27,085 nt of DNA, from positions 1 to 27,085 of the forward strand of contig CAYOVN010000030.1 in NCBI GenBank assembly GCA_964407425.1. The letters run 5' to 3'. The notes beneath the pieces were generated by a model. It searched no databases. It worked only from the letters and a program-made list of their open reading frames with translations, and was not told the DNA's origin. Shown piece by piece: positions 23,407 to 27,085 of this stretch. This stretch comes from JABDNZ01 sp964407425 (GTDB lineage Bacteria; Gemmatimonadota; Gemmatimonadetes; Longimicrobiales; Gaopeijiaceae). Position numbers and translations under genes: made by a program. The stretch's first letter is position 1. Every line of letters starts with the position of its first letter.

Positions 23407-24345
23407 ATGACCGATTCCCAGGGGCAGGGTTTCGCTCTCCGGCTTGATCCAGGCCGGATAAGGCGCTTTCGGCATTTCCTATTCAGGGTCGTTTCCAAAG
23501 CCGACGAAGACAACATCTTCTTCATGGCGGGGGCCATCACGTTCAACGTACTGGTGGCCCTCGTTCCATTGTCTCTCCTTTTGGTAGGTATCTCTGGTCT
23601 GGTCCTCAACTCCCGTTTCCCGGATCCGGCCTCCGTCCTGGTGCCATTCCTGGTCGGGAATCTCCCGACCGTCGGGGGGGATGTGGATCTCAGCACCCGG
23701 GTACAGGGGGCCATCGAATCCCTCCTGAGAGACTCGGCGAGTTTCAGCCTGGTGGGTCTTCTGGTCTTTGTCTGGATTTCCACAAGACTGGTGGGGACGC
23801 TCAGGACGGTTCTCCGAGAGATCTTCGATTTTTCCCATGGCCGGGGCATTATCAAAGGGAAGCTCTTTGATGCCATGATGGTGGTGGTCGGCGGCCTGTT
23901 TTTTATCGTGAATATTGGGATCACGGTGGCGGTGAGGACCGTCGAGCGGCTTGGGGTCACCATGACTGGGTGGGAAGGACCCGGGTTGGACCTGTTCCGG
24001 GAGGCCGTAGCCCTGCTCCTGGCCTTTGGATCCATCTGGGTCCTCTTCTTCCTGATCTACAAATTCCTGCCACCTCGGAGGATTCCCTGGAGAACCGCTC
24101 TCTGGGCGGCCACTTTCACCGGGGTTCTTTTTGAGGTCACCAAGTATCTCTTCTCCTGGTACGTCACCAATGCAGCCAACTTCAGCACGGTGTATGGTGG
24201 ACTGACCGCGCTAGCCATCCTGTTCTTCTGGATCTATTACGGGGCGATAGTGTTTATTCTGGGTGGCGAGGTGTCCCAGGTTTTGACGATGAGTCGCACC
24301 CGAAAGCTCCATTCCCGTTCTCCCGTCCCGGCAGGTAATGGCTGA
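23407..24345 (+). CDS. YihY/BrkB family inner-membrane protein
   Basis: This 312-residue integral membrane protein has about six hydrophobic helices and family motifs in order: DNIFFMAGAITFNVLVALVP in the first helix, then STRLVGTLRTVLREIFD, a basic LPPRRIPWRTALWAATFTG loop, and YGGLTALAILFFWIYYGAIV near the end. The family was once called ribonuclease BN, which is wrong (that enzyme is an MBL protein), and its real function is unknown; transport has been proposed. AGGGAAG about seven bases upstream supports ATG 23407. The last eight bases overlap smpB. It sits in a run with the YtxH-like gene before it. Confidence 0.92.
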   Translation: MTDSQGQGFALRLDPGRIRRFRHFLFRVVSKADEDNIFFMAGAITFNVLVALVPLSLLLVGISGLVLNSRFPDPASVLVPFLVGNLPTVGGDVDLSTRVQGAIESLLRDSASFSLVGLLVFVWISTRLVGTLRTVLREIFDFSHGRGIIKGKLFDAMMVVVGGLFFIVNIGITVAVRTVERLGVTMTGWEGPGLDLFREAVALLLAFGSIWVLFFLIYKFLPPRRIPWRTALWAATFTGVLFEVTKYLFSWYVTNAANFSTVYGGLTALAILFFWIYYGAIVFILGGEVSQVLTMSRTRKLHSRSPVPAGNG

Positions 24346-24802
24346 ATCCTCCTCCAAAAAGGTGGTGGCTTCCAACAGGAAGGCCCGCCATGAATATGAA
24401 GTTCTGGAAACGTTCGAGGCCGGTTTGGTCTTGAAGGGTCCTGAAGCCAAATCAGTCCGTGATGGGAAGGTTGGGTTCCAGGACGCCTATGCCCGGATCG
24501 AGGGGGGTGAGGTCTGGCTCCACAGCCTTCATATCTCGCCCTATGAGCAGGCGAACCGAGCCAATGAAGATCCCCTCCGTGCCCGGAAACTTCTTCTGAA
24601 TCGGTACGAGATTCGGAAACTGACCGGAAAAGTAGAGGAAAAAGGGCTCACGCTCATTCCCCTGGATATCTACTTTCGAAGAGGGTATGCGAAGGTGACC
24701 CTTGCTCTGGCCCGGGGCCGAAAGACGTACGACAAGAGAGAGAAACTGAAGCGAAAGACCCAGGAACTCGAGGCCCGAAGGGCCATGGATTCGTACAAAT
24801 AG
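24338..24802 (+). CDS. smpB: SsrA (tmRNA)-binding protein
   Basis: SmpB (154 residues) binds tmRNA and brings it to stalled ribosomes for trans-translation. Family blocks are intact: NRKARHEYEVLETFEAG, SVRDGKVGFQDAYARI, HISPYEQANRANEDPLRARKLLL, and KGLTLIPLDIYFRRGYAKV. The basic C-terminal tail (RGRKTYDKREKLKRKTQELE) mimics a codon-anticodon stem in the decoding site. Small departures are LKGPEAKS where most have a TGTEVKS-type sequence, and Asn for the usual His after KLLL. The start ATG lies inside the end of the upstream gene. No tmRNA gene (ssrA) is seen in the window; in many genomes it lies elsewhere. Confidence 0.97.
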   Translation: MAESSSKKVVASNRKARHEYEVLETFEAGLVLKGPEAKSVRDGKVGFQDAYARIEGGEVWLHSLHISPYEQANRANEDPLRARKLLLNRYEIRKLTGKVEEKGLTLIPLDIYFRRGYAKVTLALARGRKTYDKREKLKRKTQELEARRAMDSYK

Positions 24803-24805
24803 CCG

Positions 24806-26044
24806 ATGGCCATTCCAGGACGGATGAATAGACACTGTTATAACCGTTGGGTCCCCAGGGTCCTTTGCTTCGTCGCCCTCGGCCTCGTCTTTTTGTGGCC
24901 GGCTGCAACAAGCTCGGGGCAGACGGCGATCTCGGTTCGGGTTCAGACTCCTGATGGGTATTTGGATCCCCCTCTTTCCATCGTGGATCGGCAGGGCTTT
25001 GCCGCGGTTCCCGTCGAAGATTTAACCCGGTTGGGATGGGCCGTTTCGACATCGGGGAAGGGAATTCTCGCCCGGTGGAAGGGTGGAGCGCCCATAGTGG
25101 AGATTCGGCCTGACACGCCTTTTCTCTCCTGGGATGGGGACGGCGTCCACCTCGGTGAGTCACCCTACATGGCCGCCGGCCAGATGCACCTGCCACTCCA
25201 GTTCTTCATCGATGTCCTTCCCTGGAAACTCCCGGAGGTGTTTCGGTACGATCCCGACAGCCGGATCCTCCAGGTAAGGGTCCCGGATACGCCCAACGGC
25301 TTTCACCCTGATCCTGTGAAGGTGGTCGTCATCGACCCTGGACACGGCGGCCCGGATCCGGGTGCGGTGGGCCCCGGGGGAACCAGGGAGAAGGATGTTG
25401 CCCTGGCTATCGGAAGAGCCTTGGCGAGGAATCTCAAGGACGATTCGGATTTGCAGGTTTATCTCACACGGGATGCCGACACCCTTATCCCGATCTGGGA
25501 ACGGGGGGAGATGGCCACCGCGTGGAAGGGGGAGAACCCGGGGGTTTTTATCTCCATCCACGCCAACGCCCTTCCCAATTCAAGGGCCACCAGGGGATTC
25601 GAAACCTACTTCCTCTCCGAAGCCCGGAACGAACATGAGAGACGAGTTGCGGCCCTGGAAAACGCCGCCCAGGAGTTCGAGACCCAGGAGGAGAGGCCCT
25701 CTGCCGATCCGGATCTCAGCTTCATCCTGACCGAGCTGCGGAGCCTGGATCATCAGCACTGGTCGGCGCTCCTGGCCGAACTCACACAGGACCGTTTGGC
25801 TCCTTTCCACCCCGGACCGAACCGGGGGGTGAAGCAGGGTCCCTTGGCCGTTATCACCAACGCCCTCATGCCAGCTGTTCTGGTTGAGGTTGGTTTTATC
25901 ACAAGCCCCGAGGAAGAACGGGTCCTGACCGAAGGGACCTTCCAGGTGAATACGGCCAACGCTATTGCATCGGCGGTGAGAGAGTTCTTCCGACGGTATT
26001 CAGGTGAGGGCTCACCTCCGCCGGGCGGGATTGAGGGTTTATGA
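24806..26044 (+). CDS. Periplasmic N-acetylmuramoyl-L-alanine amidase (Amidase_3) with N-terminal accessory domain
   Basis: This is a 412-residue secreted zinc amidase that cleaves the bond between MurNAc and L-Ala in peptidoglycan. After a signal peptide (hydrophobic VLCFVALGLVFLWPA, cleavage near SSGQTA) comes a region of about 120 residues. Its repeats, AAVPVEDLTRLGW and YMAAGQMHLPLQFFID, are of the stalk type found in copper-amine-oxidase N-domains, likely for wall binding. The Amidase_3 domain (about 172-402) has zinc ligands in DPGHGG, the Glu of GTREKDVAL and the His of SIHANA, and the catalytic Glu in VEVGF. An insertion before the last part (about 270-335) is probably the regulatory helix seen in AmiB/AmiC-type enzymes. 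ATG 24806 is used; ATG 24824, behind AGGACGG, is an alternative start. It overlaps the next gene by four bases. Confidence 0.93.
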   Translation: MAIPGRMNRHCYNRWVPRVLCFVALGLVFLWPAATSSGQTAISVRVQTPDGYLDPPLSIVDRQGFAAVPVEDLTRLGWAVSTSGKGILARWKGGAPIVEIRPDTPFLSWDGDGVHLGESPYMAAGQMHLPLQFFIDVLPWKLPEVFRYDPDSRILQVRVPDTPNGFHPDPVKVVVIDPGHGGPDPGAVGPGGTREKDVALAIGRALARNLKDDSDLQVYLTRDADTLIPIWERGEMATAWKGENPGVFISIHANALPNSRATRGFETYFLSEARNEHERRVAALENAAQEFETQEERPSADPDLSFILTELRSLDHQHWSALLAELTQDRLAPFHPGPNRGVKQGPLAVITNALMPAVLVEVGFITSPEEERVLTEGTFQVNTANAIASAVREFFRRYSGEGSPPPGGIEGL

Positions 26045-26481
26045 TCTTCCTGATGCTGGTGCTGGGAATCGGCGTGTCAGATCTGTCCATCGAACCTACG
26101 TTCGGGCAGGGTTTCCAAGGCGCCTTGGAGGAACAGGCCACTGTCTTCGCCCAGGCCTGGAAGGAAAAGGACTCCGCGGGCATAAGGGAGCGGATGCTGG
26201 GAACCGGGATTCGGCTCCACCTTCCCGATGAGGAGCACCTGCTTATTAGGCCCCGGCAGGCTCAGGCAGCCTTGGAAGAGTTTCTGAACCGTTATGCCGG
26301 GGGAGAGGCTGTTCTTTCCCGTGCCGCTCTGGCCGGGGATGACGGCCAAATGGGTTTTGCTGAAATCAAGTGGCAAACCTCCTCACCGGGCCTTTCTGAG
26401 GCTGTTACTTTTACTGTCTTCCTGGGTTATGCCCTCCACGACGGGCGTTGGACCGTAACCGAAATCCGAGTCCTTTTGTAA
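26041..26481 (+). CDS. Small secreted NTF2-like protein
   Basis: This 146-residue protein has a short hydrophobic N-terminus (MIFLMLVLGIGVSDLSI). The domain that follows resembles the NTF2/SnoaL or DUF4783 fold by pattern only: a helix with a KEKDSAGIRERM turn, then LIRPRQAQAALEEFLNRY, a strand region with FAEIKWQTSS, and a final HDGRWTVTEIRVLL strand. No catalytic residues can be named. The ATG overlaps the amidase TGA (ATGA), and the stop shares its last base with the cysS start, so it is expressed with these genes. A role with the amidase in the envelope is plausible but unproven. Confidence 0.75.
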   Translation: MIFLMLVLGIGVSDLSIEPTFGQGFQGALEEQATVFAQAWKEKDSAGIRERMLGTGIRLHLPDEEHLLIRPRQAQAALEEFLNRYAGGEAVLSRAALAGDDGQMGFAEIKWQTSSPGLSEAVTFTVFLGYALHDGRWTVTEIRVLL

Positions 26482-27085
26482 TGGCCATCAAACTCTACAA
26501 CACCCTCTCCCGGAGCCTTGAGACTTTCGAGCCCCTGGTTCCGGGCAAAGTCCTTGTCTATGGATGTGGGCCGACCATCTACGACTTCCCCCACATTGGG
26601 AATTTCCGAACCTTCGTGGCCTTCGATCTCCTCCACAGGTTTCTGGAGTGGAGCGGCTATGATGTCCGGTTCGTGTCGAACCTCACCGACGTGGACGACA
26701 AGACGATTCGAGGCGCTCTGGAGAAGGGTGTCACCATCCAGGAATACACCCAGCCCTTCGGAGAGGCGTTCCTGGAGGATTCCCGGGCGTTGGGTTTGCG
26801 GCCGGCTGACCTTTACCCCAAGGCCACGGACTATGTCGAGTCTATGGTGGAATTCGTCTCTCGCCTGGAACAGAAGGGACTGGCCTATCTTGCCGAGGAC
26901 GGGTCCGTGTACTTCTCCATTTCATCCTTCCCGGAGTATGGTCGGCTTTCGAGAATCGACCCGGATTCTGTGAGGCCTGGGGCTCGGGTATCCATGGACG
27001 AATACGCCAAAGAGGATGTCCGGGACTTCGCCCTATGGAAGGCCGCAAAGCCGGAGGATGAAGCGGCGGGGGCCGCCTGGGACTC
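26481..27085 (+). CDS. cysS: Cysteinyl-tRNA synthetase, 5' part (runs off the window)
   Basis: The reading frame from ATG 26481 stays open to the end of the window, giving the first 201 residues of cysteinyl-tRNA synthetase. The class I signature is in YGCGPTIYDFPHIGNFRTF, with a zinc-binding cysteine and the HIGN (HIGH-like) ATP-binding motif. YDVRFVSNLTDVDDKTIR and DFALWKAAKPED are also typical of the family. The enzyme charges tRNA-Cys in the cytoplasm. The C-terminal half with the KMSKS loop lies beyond position 27085. The start overlaps the previous stop by one base, and no good ribosome site is seen, so translation may be coupled. Confidence 0.95.
   Translation, partial: MAIKLYNTLSRSLETFEPLVPGKVLVYGCGPTIYDFPHIGNFRTFVAFDLLHRFLEWSGYDVRFVSNLTDVDDKTIRGALEKGVTIQEYTQPFGEAFLEDSRALGLRPADLYPKATDYVESMVEFVSRLEQKGLAYLAEDGSVYFSISSFPEYGRLSRIDPDSVRPGARVSMDEYAKEDVRDFALWKAAKPEDEAAGAAWD

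Overview
The window is a gene-dense stretch of a GC-rich (about 60% G+C by eye) bacterial chromosome. It contains about 22 protein genes, many overlapping by 1-8 bases, and no tRNA, rRNA, CRISPR array, transposase or phage gene that I could find. The gene content points to a diderm heterotroph: a signal-peptide protein ending in an outer-membrane-type beta-barrel, a lipoprotein phosphatase, anhydro-muropeptide recycling genes, a TraR/DksA protein and an adenosylcobalamin-dependent ribonucleotide reductase. The combination resembles Gemmatimonadota or a neighbouring phylum. That is an inference from gene content and I could not test it.

Layout: 1-214 is a non-coding stretch full of inverted and direct repeats. 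215-2496 holds a PLD-type phospholipid synthase overlapping ccdA. 2563-4332 (minus) is an ABC exporter half. 4410-8193 is murQ-anmK-GT-C glycosyltransferase, all overlapping. 8198-8809 (minus) is an unrecognised small hydrophobic protein, diverging from a 1014-residue protein that joins an HExxH peptidase-MA-like domain, a TolB-like propeller and a C-terminal barrel (8855-11899). 11914-12082 is a regulatory region for nrdJ (12083-14617), which overlaps a nitrilase (14608-15594). 15591-16550 (minus) is a purple-acid-phosphatase-like lipoprotein. 16651-18246 is a second GT-C protein. 18243-18521 (minus) is a four-cysteine YggX variant. 18813-19196 is a TraR/DksA zinc-finger protein with a strong terminator. 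19293-20423 (minus) is RNase D. The rest is a plus-strand run: PhnP-like hydrolase, pgi, YtxH-like protein, YihY/BrkB family protein, smpB, N-acetylmuramoyl-L-alanine amidase, a small secreted protein and the 5' part of cysS.

How the genes fit together: AnmK and MurQ form consecutive steps of peptidoglycan recycling (anhydro-MurNAc to MurNAc-6-P to GlcNAc-6-P plus lactate). The amidase near the right end acts on the same polymer. The nrdJ control region is the most informative non-coding sequence: a sigma70-type promoter, two NrdR-box-like palindromes exactly 32 bp apart, two consensus DnaA-box matches and a terminator-like hairpin, all within 170 bp. SmpB, DksA, RNase D, Pgi and CysS are ordinary housekeeping genes.

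I see no complete new system. The points most worth a second look are the composite nrdJ control region, the protease/propeller/barrel fusion, the four-cysteine YggX, the predicted three-way-junction RNA between yggX and the dksA-like gene, and the repeat-like element at the left edge.
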